NCBI GenBank assembly: GCA_943704425.1
Contig: CALSCP010001725.1
Location: 1 to 59,246, forward strand
Source of the DNA: Ministeria vibrans ATCC 50519
Lineage: Eukaryota > Opisthokonta > Filasterea
Length of the DNA: 59,246 nucleotides
Reading direction: 5' to 3'
Shown here: one piece after another, positions 1 through 10,086 of the stretch
Position numbering within the stretch: the stretch's first letter is position 1
Layout of the letters: every line of letters begins with the position of its first letter
Made by a program: the position numbers and the translations under genes
Notes under the pieces: generated by a model
The model's input: the letters and a program-made list of their open reading frames with translations, nothing else
Database searches by the model: none
What the model was told of the DNA's origin: nothing

Positions 1-29
1 CTCTCTCTATCACTTTGTTTCTTTCTCCC

Positions 30-34
<5 letters not shown>

Positions 35-109
<75 letters not shown>
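35..109. repeat. (CT)n microsatellite in RabGAP intron
   Basis: About 37 CT units, preceded by TATCACTTTGTTTC at 9-22, the same core seen in eight other arrays. It lies inside the last visible intron of the RabGAP gene. Confidence 0.95.
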
Positions 110-111
<2 letters not shown>

Positions 112-116
112 CGTAC

Positions 117-689
117 AGCAGGAAGGAACTCGGCAAGGAGACGGTCGAGCTGGAAAAGAGCGCAGTCGAGTCCGCTCATCCCAGGTTTGTACAGCTCGCG
201 CATGTGCAGGTCGTACATGAGCGAAATTAAAACACAAAAGGCTTCTTCTTCCGGCATCTGCAGCACAAGTGCCCCCACAACAAACGGCAGTCCTGCGCAG
301 AAAAAGACGATGAAATCAAGATTCACAACAAAAACAAAGAATCACAACTATTATGAGGCGTTTTCTATCTAATATTACTACCTTGACAGTAGCTGACTTC
401 CGTGTCAAAGAGAGAGTACGCCTTGAGCACGTTGTACATTGACTCTTGGCCAACTCCTTCGCTGTCGGCGAAGTACTCGTGAAGCGGAAAGGTCCGTGTA
501 ATGTCGCGTCGAATAATCTTGTCTGAGGGCGCCTCTTGTTCCAGTAGCCCCACATACTGCGAGCGGTGCGGCGACGATATTGCCTTACTTGCATGTTGCC
601 ATACCAGTCCACGTAGCGGTGCGGGTACCCCTTGGCGAATGAGCGCCGCCAACTGCTTCCATTTCTTCTTCACCGCCGTCTACACACAC

Positions 690-741
<52 letters not shown>

Positions 742-1346
742 AAAGAGAAACACTGGTGGTGTTAGCAGTGTATCTTTTTCCGCAAAAAGAACTGGATAGC
801 GTCATAGACAAAGGGATGCAGTGGGCGTGTGCATGCGTGGGGGGGGCTGCTGCGCCGTGCCGTACCTCAATGTCGGCCATCATTTCGTTCCACTCGTCCC
901 ACTTTTGTGTGTCTGCCTCCGTCTGCGTCACAACCACAAGATCCTCGCCTGTGCCTTCGTCGACCACGCTCGTATTCATGTCATCTTGGACGCTCGCTGG
1001 CGTCGACAGAGGCGCTGCAAAAGGCACACAGTCAGCAGAAAGGACGACATTGGGTATTTTTAAACAGGAGAGAAAAAAAAAAAAAAAAGCACAACCAAAA
1101 AGCGCTCAATGAGCAACGTTGGACGATTCTATGACGATCTACAGGCAGCCAAGACGTCTACGCAGCGAGGCGGGCGCCACGCAGTGACGGCGTCTGCGTA
1201 CCTCGCATTGACTTTGCTGCTCGCATATCCCGCTCCAGTTCGCAATTCTTCTCTTCGAGTCTCGACAACAGCTCGACCGGCTCGTCTCTCTCCGAACCAC
1301 CCTCAACCGTTGCTTCAACAGCTGCCTTTCCCTGGTGCTCCGCCAT
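117..1346 (-). CDS. TBC-domain Rab GTPase-activating protein, EVI5/GYP5-like (3' end beyond window)
   Basis: It should stimulate GTP hydrolysis by a Rab GTPase in membrane traffic. Exons on the minus strand are 1202-1346, 866-1014, 382-679 and 117-292; all join in phase at GT/AG sites, and the next intron runs off the left edge. The first exons give an acidic, partly coiled-coil N-terminus. The third and fourth carry the TBC domain: a GVPAPLRGLVW start, the arginine finger in IRRDITRTFP and the glutamine finger in YCQG. Downstream come MPEEEAFCVL and RELYKPGMSG, segments typical of the EVI5/GYP5/RABGAP1 group. The exon 2-3 intron is a (CA)n repeat and the last visible intron is a (CT)n repeat. 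The family call is firm; which Rab it acts on cannot be told. Confidence 0.85.
681..738. repeat. (CA)n microsatellite ending an intron
   Basis: On the coding (minus) strand this is a GT repeat that runs directly into the AG of RabGAP exon 3, so the polypyrimidine tract is replaced by (GT)n. Confidence 0.9.
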
Positions 1347-1638
1347 AAATATAAAAGAAAGTGGTCAAACTTGAAAGGAAAGGTGAAAGCGGTTTATTAT
1401 TGATACACACATCGCTTCACCATCGTTCCTCCATCGTTTTTCAGCTATCATCAGCGAAGTCACTGAAATAATCAATACTATCAAGTTGATCAACGATTCG
1501 ACCGATAGAGCACGTGTTAGTGTTTTTGTGGGGGGGTTTCACGCCCAATACATCACTTACGCAAAATCAATCAGAGTCAGATTATTTACTTTCTTCTTTC
1601 ACTTCACACAACTTTGAATCGACTGTACGTACGCGTGG
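1347..1638. promoter_or_regulatory. Divergent spacer, RabGAP and unknown gene
   Basis: The 292 bp separate two start codons facing away from each other and must hold both promoters. A CACGTG E-box lies at 1511-1516. A TATAAAA-like string is at 1350-1356, but only a few bases from the RabGAP ATG, so it is unlikely to be a TATA box. No coding potential is seen. Confidence 0.4.
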
Positions 1639-2591
1639 ATGCTGAAAAGAAAACGACGAGAGAATTCAAAGAAGGAGAGGAGCGCCACGGGAAAGGACGA
1701 GGGGACAGTGAGCAGTCGAGGCTCATCGCGAGAGAAATCCGTTGCCGCGGACAACCCACATCACCAACAGAGTAAAAACGTCTCCATGGACGTCTCCGGC
1801 GATGCTTCCTTGGCCGAGGGCGATGCCATTGAGGTGTTCTTTCGTGGCATGTGGATGGACGGTTCGTACGTTGGCGTTTCCGAATGGTACGTCCGGTGCT
1901 TCGCGGAAGCAGAGAGAAGAGAAAAAAAAAGGAAAACGAAGAATTGAAATGTGCATGTAGGGGCGGCCTCAACGTTTACTACGCATACGGAGCACGTGAG
2001 ATGTGTCGGGTATCACCCAAGAGTGTCAGAAGACCCACGCGCGCGCGAGCCATCACGCCGCTCAGCTCGAGACGTCTGTCGGGCTCCTCGTCGTCTTCGG
2101 TGGGCTCTTCGTTTTACGACCGCGTCGCAGCAGTGGACGCGGACGACGTCGACGCCGAAGATCAGGCCTTGCAGGAAGACAGTACCAAAAACACATTGAC
2201 ACCATCAAGATCCAAGGGCGATAGTCGTCGAGCACTGGATGCCGAGGACATTGCCGAGCTGCTTCGCGACGACTCTACCGGCAGCAGACATAGTTCGGCG
2301 AGCGCTGCAGTCAATGCAGACGTCGTAGCAGCAACAGCTGTACATATACCATCCACCGGCCTACAGAACAGCAAAGCTGCAAGCTCAAGAGATCACCAAC
2401 AAGTGAAACGTGAGCATAAGCAGGTGTTGGCGACGTCGACGCGAAGTGCAGGGAGCAGCAGCAGTAGCAGTGACGGGGGCACAGTGATGGGCGATGGTAC
2501 AACAGGGAGTGACGAAGAGGCCGAAACGAAAAAGATCATTGATGAGACGGAAAAATGGGCCGTCGAGTCTCAGTTGTGCATAGTCATGTAG
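1639..2591 (+). CDS. Ser/Asp-rich protein of unknown function
   Basis: Two exons, 1639-1886 and 1961-2591, join in phase to give 292 residues. The N-terminus is strongly basic. A short ordered-looking patch spans the splice junction (GDAIEVFFRGMWMDGSYVG, then GLNVYYAYG). The rest is low-complexity Ser, Asp, Glu and Thr sequence, probably disordered. I recognise no family; the hydrophobic patch around residues 65-95 is the only candidate fold. It is divergent from the RabGAP gene, with 292 bp between start codons. The last codons end in a Cys-containing tail (LCIVM), which is close to a CaaX-type end but is not a clear prenylation box. Confidence 0.55.
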
Positions 2592-2735
2592 AAGACTAGT
2601 AACACCACGAGTGTGAAATCAGACGTAACAAGTATTGCTATTATTGTACATTAAAAATAAGTATAATGCAAATTTTAATACAAACAACACAACAATGAAT
2701 TGAACAACAGTGACAGATGTTTGCTCTGTCGCCTC

Positions 2736-4049
2736 TCATTCGGGTTTTAAGACGGTAGGACGCCATATGTGGAGAGAGGTATCTGAGGCAGCGGAGACAA
2801 GAAGGGCGGAGTGGAGGGGGGGCAGCCAGGCGTGGGCGAGGAGGGCGAGGTGGGCGAGGGGTAGGCCCTTGGTGTCGGGAAAGTCATGGCCGCGGTGCGT
2901 GAAGAGCGACTGGAAGGGCTCGCTGGGCGTTGCCGTGGGGCTGGCTTGAAAGAGCTGAACGGCAGAGCCACGCGAGACGGAGATGAGCGATGGATTGGAG
3001 GGGGATAGGTGGACAAGTGAAGGACGGTCAAAGGCCCACTCGTCACCGTCGTTGTTGGGGTGGTCGTCGTCGCACGAAGACACGTCGTCGTCGTCGTCGC
3101 CGTTGTTGTTGTTGTTGTTGTTGTTGTCGTCGTTGCTGTCGTAGAAGCGGCTGGGATGGCAAGGGAATGCTTCGCGAGGGAGTACGCTCCATGATGAGTC
3201 ATTGTCGAGACGAGACCAGGCGAGCGCGCCGCTGTGTCGCAGTACAACAGCTGTGTGTTCAATGACATCGCATGCAATCACGGAAACCGATGACTTGCCA
3301 CCATCATGGTGTGGTACAGGATGTTTCAGCAAACACACGCTTGTGGTTCCGTCACGCCATTCGACCACTGTACCGTCCAGAAGTACAGCAACGACACGAG
3401 CGAGAGCGCTCTGGTGAAAGACGGCCACAGCGGGACAATGGAGCGACACACGCTCGCGCACACCCGACTGGAGATCGCATAGTGCAAGAGTAGCGTCGCT
3501 TTCGGCAACAATCACGCGCGAATCCATAGAGGCAACTGCACTGCGACAGCGCACGGCGACTCGGTCCAGCTGGATGGGGTCGCCCGCAATGTCAAGGCGG
3601 TGCAGACGACTGGGCGCTTCGGCGACGGGCGCAACACGCCAGAGCGAGAGGGCACCGGTCGAATCAACAACAACCAGTCGGGTGGGTTCTCCTTGCGCGT
3701 CCGAATCGAGACACACCAACTGGAGCACAAAGGCATTTGCCGAGCCGAGTGTGATCAGTCCCACCGGATCGACATCGAGATCGCCCGTCAGCGAGTCCAA
3801 GCGTCGAGTCTGCTCGCCAATAGTCTCGTCCACCGTGGCCAGACTGCTGCTACAGCCGTAGTCCCCCTCGATGATGTTGCGTGGCGCACACAGCTCGACA
3901 ATTTCGTCACGACACGCACACAAAAGTCGTGTTGGCGAGACGGGGCACAATGCCGAACAGGCCGTCGGTAACTCGTATACACCAAGCGTATCATAGTCCT
4001 TGACCGAAGCAAACAGCCAGGCGTCACCGCCACTACTCACAGTGCTCAT
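2736..4049 (-). CDS. WDR73: WD-repeat protein, WDR73-like
   Basis: A single uninterrupted reading frame of 437 residues; 4049 is the first real ATG (the frame stays open upstream without one). The start has a WLFASVKDYDTLGVYELP segment. The end carries FTHRGH followed by HAW, LLVSAASDTSLHIW, which resembles the C-terminus of animal WDR73 as I remember it. Intermediate WD blades are weak, as in WDR73. The animal protein is tied to the Integrator complex and microtubules; a role here is inference. An Asn/Asp run near residue 325 comes from a (GTT)n microsatellite. It is divergent from the RCHY1-like gene (130 bp between starts) and convergent with the gene ending at 2591. Confidence 0.65.
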   Translation of the reverse strand: MSTVSSGGDAWLFASVKDYDTLGVYELPTACSALCPVSPTRLLCACRDEIVELCAPRNIIEGDYGCSSSLATVDETIGEQTRRLDSLTGDLDVDPVGLITLGSANAFVLQLVCLDSDAQGEPTRLVVVDSTGALSLWRVAPVAEAPSRLHRLDIAGDPIQLDRVAVRCRSAVASMDSRVIVAESDATLALCDLQSGVRERVSLHCPAVAVFHQSALARVVAVLLDGTVVEWRDGTTSVCLLKHPVPHHDGGKSSVSVIACDVIEHTAVVLRHSGALAWSRLDNDSSWSVLPREAFPCHPSRFYDSNDDNNNNNNNNGDDDDDVSSCDDDHPNNDGDEWAFDRPSLVHLSPSNPSLISVSRGSAVQLFQASPTATPSEPFQSLFTHRGHDFPDTKGLPLAHLALLAHAWLPPLHSALLVSAASDTSLHIWRPTVLKPE

Positions 4050-4179
4050 CAAACAAAAATTGATTGATAATCGAATAAATCGCGATTGTCGCGACTGATT
4101 ATGAAATGATAACTCAAAGTTCAATCACTCAAACAGCCAAGCAAGTTTTTTTAAACGTGTTTGCTCACGCATCTATCAA
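4050..4179. promoter_or_regulatory. Divergent spacer, WDR73-like and RCHY1
   Basis: Only 130 bp between start codons. It contains TGATTGATAA at 4061-4070 (also upstream of the LRR and borealin genes) and two TCGCGA palindromes at 4080-4085 and 4089-4094, separated by three bases. The paired sites in the middle of a shared promoter are the best operator-like signal in the window. Confidence 0.45.
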
Positions 4180-5166
4180 ATGTCCATGGACTCCACGCCA
4201 ACATGCGAGCATTACAAACGCCATTGTGATCTACTGGTAGGGCACCAAAGTCGTCCTTAATGTTTCATGCAATCGCAGGTACTCACATTGATGGTTGCGT
4301 CCCCCCCGCCGCCCCTTGCAGGCTGTCTGCTGCAACGCCTACGTATCATGCCGGGTGTGTCACAACGACGAGAAAGACCACGAGATGGACCGGACGAAAG
4401 TGGTCGAAATTCGCTGTCGTTCTTGCTCGACCACTCAAACGGTACCTGGGAACACGCCAGCATGATGAATATCATTGGATGTTGCTCTGACAGCCTCAAT
4501 GCGTTGTTGTGTAAGGTTGCCGAGCGATGTGAAAGCTGCGACACACAGTTTGGAGTGTACTCTTGCTTGAAGTGTCGCTTGTTTGACGACGACACCACCA
4601 AGGGCCAGTTCCATTGCGACGGCTGCGGCGTCTGTCGCGTCGGCGGCAAAGACAACTTCTTCCACTGCGGCAAGTGCCGAGCGTGCATCGGTGTTGTCAC
4701 TCGAGATACGCACGTCTGCATTGAGGGGCTCCTGGAGCGCAACTGCCCGATTTGCCTCGAAAACATGGCCGACACCCGCCTTGATTTGCACCTGCTGCCG
4801 TGTGGACACGCACTGCATCGCAAGTGCTTTATTCAGTATTCGGAACACAGGTAACGACGCAAACCGAGTGACTGGTATCGATACCTACTAGTAGGCTGAC
4901 CGCCATCCATCTCTCTCAGTTTTGCGTGTCCCATGTGCAACAAAACAATGCACCACGACATGAAGGCAGTATGGGACAGAATAGATGACGAAGTAGCACA
5001 GACGCCCATGCCCTCCGACCTGCCCGACCGCACCGTCAGTATCCTGTGCAACGACTGTCAGCACAAGACAACGTTGCTCTACCACATCGTAGGTCACAAG
5101 TGCGCCGCGTGTGGCAGCTACAACACCGCTCAAATTGGCGAATCGAGCACGCTAGCCGATTCTTAA
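4180..5166 (+). CDS. RCHY1: RING finger and CHY zinc finger E3 ubiquitin ligase (Pirh2 type)
   Basis: Four exons, 4180-4236, 4322-4441, 4516-4850 and 4920-5166, give 252 residues (animal RCHY1 has about 260). The order is: CHY zinc finger starting CEHYKRHC and continuing VCCNAYVSCRVCHNDEKDH; CTCHY segments with CDGCGVCRVGG and FFHCGKCRACIG; a RING of the form NCPICLE...LPCGHALHRKC...CPMC; and the C-terminal zinc ribbon with DEVAQTPMPS and LCNDCQHKT...CAACGSYNT. All zinc ligands expected for the family are visible. It should be a ubiquitin ligase; the animal enzyme acts on p53 and other substrates, but substrates here are unknown. The first exon holds only 19 codons. Confidence 0.95.
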
Positions 5167-5439
5167 TGTTATGATTGGTCACTTACACGTGAAACATATT
5201 ATTATAATTATTATATTAATTAGAAGAAGAAGAATACAACCCATTTATTAATGATACAGTCACCACGCGAAGACACAGCCAGACCGCCTTGCAAACTCGA
5301 CCGAAACTCTAGTAATTATATTATTATATTATATAAAATAAGAACAGGCGAGCGAACGGCAAGAACGTATGAATACGCTGTGTCTTTTAGTGCTTTAGAA
5401 GGATGTATCAAGAACAGAGGTTGTTAAGAGAATAGCAAG

Positions 5440-5529
<90 letters not shown>

Positions 5530-5634
5530 GGGAGAAAGAAACAAAGTGATCGCGAGAGAGAGACTATTAACAAAGTGATGGAGGGAGAGAAAGAGAGAGC
5601 ACGAGATTGTCACTGAAGATGAAAAATTTAAAAA

Positions 5635-5689
<55 letters not shown>

Positions 5690-5963
5690 TTATTATAATA
5701 ATAATAATAATAATTATTATTATTATTATTATTATTATTTATACCTGTTATGACTGCCTTGTTTTGGCATTGAGTACAGCTCGCGATTATCATTTATCTC
5801 TTACTATTATTAATTTCCAATTTCCCTCTCCCACTCTCCCTCTCCCCTTTCTTCTCCGTAGCGACCGCACTTTCGATATTGTGTCCTCAAAGAACAATCA
5901 GACACATGGGCAAAAGACAAAAATAAAAAAGTGAAAATAAAAAGAACAGGAGTTGTATGGAAT
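5167..5963. repeat. Repeat-rich spacer between RCHY1 and CK2 alpha 3' ends
   Basis: No gene is seen in 797 bp. It holds one copy of a short dispersed repeat (5229-5312), a (GA)n tract of about 80 bp (5444-5524), two AACAAAGTGAT units (5540-5578) and a (TAA)n/(TTA)n block (5641-5740). The two flanking genes converge, so 3' UTRs and poly(A) sites must fall here; AT-rich stretches around 5200-5220 and 5315-5340 could serve. Confidence 0.75.
5229..5312. repeat. Short dispersed repeat, copy 1
   Basis: The 74 bases 5239-5312 match 34054-34127 at 71 positions by eye. The 5' extension AAGAAGAATACAACCCAT recurs exactly at 8429-8446. No coding frame and no terminal repeats are seen. Confidence 0.8.
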
Positions 5964-8204
5964 TCAGATGGAAGTCTTGCGCGGAGTGGAATCGGCAGAA
6001 GGGCCGTCTGCCGAGGAGGCAGCGAGGCCAGAGACGGATTTAGCAGAAGCAGAGGCGCCGGGAGCAGACGACGACGACGACGACGCGGCAGCGGCGGCAG
6101 CAGCAGCAGTGGCAGCAGCAGAGGCAGAGGCGGCGGCAACGGCGGCGGGCGGAAGGGCGTACTGGCCCTCGCGAATGGGCGCAAAGTACGCATGTGCCAT
6201 AGCCTCCTGCGCCGTGAGTCGTTCCTGGTGATCGTATCGCAGCAGTTTGTCCAGAAAGTCAAGCGCCTCCACCGAGATGTACCGTTGGTTGTCGGCGTTT
6301 ACATAGCGGTTCCACGGTTTCTTAGTATGCCTAGAGACGCCAACGCAAAAAAAAAAAAAAAAAAAATAATAATAAAATAAGTGAGTGTGTGAGAGTGGCG
6401 GTGATAGGGCAAACAGACAAACACATTTGCATTATGTACCGTCCAAGGATTTCATCAAATGCGGGATCGAGGTCGATGCGATACTTGTCGATGTACTCGA
6501 AGAGCTTGTCGGTGCCGAGAACACGTGCAATCTTGACGAGCTGATCGTAGTTGTCGTGGCCATGGAAAAAGGGTTCCTTACGGTAGATCATGCTGGCAAA
6601 CATGCAGCCAAATGACCAAATGTCGAGCGAGTAATCGTACTGCTGAAAGTCGACGAGCAGCTCGGGTCCTTTGAAGTATCGCGACGCCACGCGCACATTG
6701 TACTCGTGACCCGGATGGTAGAACTCGGCCAGACCCCAGTCAATGAGGCGCAGCTGCCGCTTGGCATGGTCAATCATGACATTGTGTGGTTTAATGTCAC
6801 GGTGCATGATCCCATTGCTGTGGCAGAAGTCGAGTGCCTTGAGCAGCTCAAACATGTAGTACCGCACATCCATGTCTGTCAGTGTTGGGTACAGCGTCTG
6901 GAAAAGAAAAGGAGAAAGAGACAGACAGACACGGAGAAAAAATAAAACAAAGAGATAGATAGAGAGAGAGAGAAGTAAAGTGATAAAATGAGGTTTAAGC
7001 TGGTGGAAAAAGGTGCTTTGCTTTGCTTTATGCTTTTTACCTTGAAATCTAAAAATCGTGAACATCATCCAACAAAAAGGGTTTTCACAAAAATGTTAGT
7101 ATCAGAAATCATCGTACAGTCTCGTACCGGCGTTGTTTACAAACTCGAAAATGAGCGATGGAATGCGACTCTGAAGACGCGACACGAGTAGCAACAAAAA
7201 AACAGTAAGAACAAAAATCTAATACTAATTGGTGATAGGACGTACGTCGTTGTCGCGCACAATGTCAAGTAACTGGATGATGTTGGTGCCCCCATTGAGG
7301 TTCTGTAGAATCTACAAGTGAAAAAGCAATAGAGAGAGATATATTAGGAGAGAGAAACGGGTGACAGAGAGACGACAGAGAGAAAGAAAAGAGAGGGAGA
7401 GAGAGTAAAGAAACAAGCGACAGAGGGAGAGGGACAGAAGGAAAGTGGGGGAGAGGGAAAGAGAGAGAGAAGAAGAGTGAGAGAAAGGAAGAGAAACAAT
7501 GAAAGTGATGGCGGATGGTGAAGAGAGGCGCGTCACATGCACAGCTCTTGCAGGTACGCTTACTTTGATTTCACGCTTGATCTTCCTGTCAGAGAGGAAA
7601 GAAACGAGAGAAAGAGAAAGAGAAGAGTCAGGATAGAGTAACACCATGGGTGTGTGGGCGCGTGCGAGGGCGCAGTCGAAGGGGACAGCTGTCAACGGAC
7701 GTACTTTTTCTTCACAGGCTTGAGAATCTGCAATGTGGATTGTTTTGGACGTCAGTAGAGACAAACAGAGCACACGATGCGACAAACCTTGATGACTACT
7801 GGTGAACTGTTGGTTACATTGACGCCTTGGAAGACCTAGTGAGCGACAAGACAGCCGTGGCGGTGCGATGAGTGACGAAAAAGAACAGAGAAAAAAAAAA
7901 AAAAAAAAAAAAAGCGACTGCGCACGTTTCGCTACCCCAGGTAGACTCTAAAAAGAGAGAGAAAGACTCTGAAACGAAATACCTCTGAGTATTTGCCGCG
8001 GCCCAGTTTGCGTACGATTTCATAGTTGGACTGGTCACTGGAGGGGGAGGGAATGGGGTCAAGGGAGGGCTGCGCGAGAAAAGGATTCGTTTTGTACCCC
8101 CAATCGATGATCATGGACTCGTAATCCCAGTACTCACGCGCACGGTGCACATTCACGTCGGGGTACACGCGCGAGCGCGACACCACATTGGCAGCCGCTG
8201 TCAT
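5964..8204 (-). CDS. CSNK2A: Casein kinase II catalytic subunit alpha
   Basis: Nine exons: 7983-8204, 7788-7835, 7705-7727, 7564-7585, 7246-7311, 7128-7170, 7041-7048, 6440-6897, 5964-6330. Every junction keeps phase and gives 418 residues. Exons 3, 4 and 7 are only 23, 22 and 8 nt and encode [15 protein letters not shown] and DFK, exactly the segments the family requires there. Motifs: RVYPDVN and REYWDYES, glycine loop GRGKYS, ATP lysine about 90, HRD Asp about 178, and DWG (typical of CK2) at about 197. Two additions are unusual: about 20 extra residues between the DWG of the N-terminal strand and the kinase core (around 36-60), and an Ala/Ser-rich C-terminal tail of about 65 residues. It is a constitutive Ser/Thr kinase of acidic sites. 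Confidence 0.95.
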
Positions 8205-8564
8205 GACGAGATTTAAAAGTGAAACTGTGACAGTGTAATAGTGAAGTAACTTAATCAGTTTCACACACACACAGTTTGATTTGGTATTGGCTTGATTCCC
8301 AGTTCCCTCGATAGTCGATGGAAGATTGTGAGAATACCAATCATTACTCAAATAACTCAATGCTCTCTTCATTTATTGATTATTGATTATTCCATCTCAA
8401 TAGGAACTCAATAGTAATAATAGAATAAGAAGAATACAACCCATATAAAGAATGATATCCCGATGGAGCACCCATAGACCCACAAACAAGCTCTCGTAGC
8501 AAAAATCTCAATAATAATAATTTAGTACGTCTTTCGTATCTTCTCGAATGATTACAGATTTTCT
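8205..8564. other. Spacer between CK2 alpha start and FAD monooxygenase stop
   Basis: 360 bp without a gene. It contains the CK2 promoter, with repeated TTGATTAT strings at 8374-8390, a short (CA)n at 8262-8273, and an 18-base exact match (8429-8446) to the head of the dispersed repeat at 5229, after which similarity fades. Confidence 0.5.
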
Positions 8565-9872
8565 TTATTGTGTACGCTTCGGCGACTTCTGCAAGCCAAG
8601 AGCAGTCTCAAACGCATACCAGCCATTGACAAGGCTCATAATACCGGTAACGACAGGAGAGTCAATGTCATTTTGGGGCGCAGTCTCCGAGTCAATGGCG
8701 CCGCGAAGCTTGTCAAGGTTGCGCACGACAGTCGCCATGGTGGGTTCGGCCCGCACCATGGCGTCAAGCTCGGCGTGCCGCAGCGTCTGCAGCTCGATGG
8801 GCCCCTCTTCTTCCAGTGCCTTGGCCAGTTTAGCGGCATCATCAATGGCCAACTTGCCGGTCTCGAGCTGCACAAGGGGCATGGAGGTGTGGAGACTGTC
8901 GCCAATGCAAACAAGGGGCAGGTCGGAGGTGAGATCAAGGTCAGGTGTACACGTGTGCTGCAGGTAGGGGCGCACCGAAGCGGCGTCAAGCGCGTCAATG
9001 ACACGATGGTACTCGTCGCACCAACCGTCGCCCATGGCGTTACGCACGAACACACGGACCTTATTGAGGGCCTCGCTAGACGTCGCCATTGTCTTGGGCA
9101 AATCAAAGTCGTCGTGGAGAGCGTCAGACGAGTGCGCCGGAAAGGTGAAAAAGAAGGCAGCCTGGCCGTCGCGACCGTAGCGTTGGAGTGAAAACATTGT
9201 GGCGTGTGCGCCTGGCGCAATGAGCGAACCGGTGCCGAGCATGCGACTGAGCGAGGGCGGACAGGTCGTATCGACATTGTGGATGAGACCGTGTACATAC
9301 GAGAAGCCGGTGTACCACGTAGCGGGGTCCTCATATCTCACGCGCAGCTTGCGCAAGGGTGAGTGTGTCCCGCTTGTATCAACAACCACGTCGTACTCAC
9401 CGAGCACTTCGTCGCCTTGTTCAGCGATAACTTCCGCCACACCGTCTGCGCCCTTGCGAACTGTGCCGACAGGCGTCGAAAAGTGGACTGTGGTCGTCGG
9501 AGACTGTTTCAGGGCGTGCAAGAAGGCGTATTTCATCTCGTTGCGGTTGAGGTGGGCCGAGGGAGGGAAGAAGGGCCGAGCGAGGAAGGGGACGAAGAGA
9601 GCGACAAGCGCCGTCGGTTTGTGTGTGTGACATAGAAACTTCACGTCGGTCGAGTCGCTCAGGAACGCCTTGTAGTCGACGCCAGCTTGTGTGAGAGTCT
9701 GTAGAGCCTCAGGTGAGGCAGAGAGCGGTGTGTGATCGACGTGTTCGCGCGGATGTTTGTCAAAGATATCCACTTGAAAGAGACGTCGAGTGCTGCGGGC
9801 CAGGAGACCCGCCAGGGTCAACCCGCTGACTCCAGCGCCCACGATGCCTACTCTCAAGATGTCCTTTGACAT
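8565..9872 (-). CDS. FAD-dependent monooxygenase, aromatic hydroxylase-like
   Basis: Single exon, 435 residues from the ATG at 9872. The N-terminus has the dinucleotide-binding fold VGIVGAGVSGLTLAGLL followed by the acidic residue that ends strand 2 (VDIFDKHP). The second FAD motif is LVCIGDSLHTSMP, equivalent to the usual GDAAH. The middle (EYDVVVDTSGTHSPLR) matches the DG/DSG region of the family. These enzymes use NAD(P)H and oxygen to hydroxylate organic substrates; the substrate cannot be deduced. It has no introns while both neighbours have eight or nine, which could reflect acquisition from bacteria or fungi, though several other genes here are also intronless. Divergent from CTNNBL1, 214 bp apart. 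Confidence 0.8.
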   Translation of the reverse strand: MSKDILRVGIVGAGVSGLTLAGLLARSTRRLFQVDIFDKHPREHVDHTPLSASPEALQTLTQAGVDYKAFLSDSTDVKFLCHTHKPTALVALFVPFLARPFFPPSAHLNRNEMKYAFLHALKQSPTTTVHFSTPVGTVRKGADGVAEVIAEQGDEVLGEYDVVVDTSGTHSPLRKLRVRYEDPATWYTGFSYVHGLIHNVDTTCPPSLSRMLGTGSLIAPGAHATMFSLQRYGRDGQAAFFFTFPAHSSDALHDDFDLPKTMATSSEALNKVRVFVRNAMGDGWCDEYHRVIDALDAASVRPYLQHTCTPDLDLTSDLPLVCIGDSLHTSMPLVQLETGKLAIDDAAKLAKALEEEGPIELQTLRHAELDAMVRAEPTMATVVRNLDKLRGAIDSETAPQNDIDSPVVTGIMSLVNGWYAFETALGLQKSPKRTQ

Positions 9873-10086
9873 ATCCAGCAAAGAGAGAGCGGGTGATAAA
9901 AAGAGAGACAACAAAAAAAAAAGTGTGTGTGTGTGAAAGTAAATTCACTGTTCTCATTGATCGAAATTCGAAAAAAATCATTTTTTTGGCATTGGTCGAC
10001 TGAATATTCGGCTTGTGAGTGTGACACAGTTTGTCTCTGTACCCCTCTTGCTGTGTATAATCAAAGAATATTTGAATCAGGAGAAA
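9873..10086. promoter_or_regulatory. Divergent spacer, FAD monooxygenase and CTNNBL1
   Basis: 214 bp between start codons, with a poly(A) run, a (GT)n run (9922-9935) and an A/T-rich centre. No clear core promoter element is visible. Confidence 0.35.

Noticed and set aside
1350-1356. TATAAAA as a TATA box
   Set aside because: It sits within a few bases of the RabGAP start codon and 280 bp from the other start; the position is wrong for either gene.
5395-5793. Long open frame of Ser/Leu-rich protein over (GA)n and (TAA)n
   Set aside because: It is a translation of microsatellites; no start context, no domain, and it lies between two convergent genes. The same applies to the frames at 15666-16271, 47354-47850 and 53832-54281.
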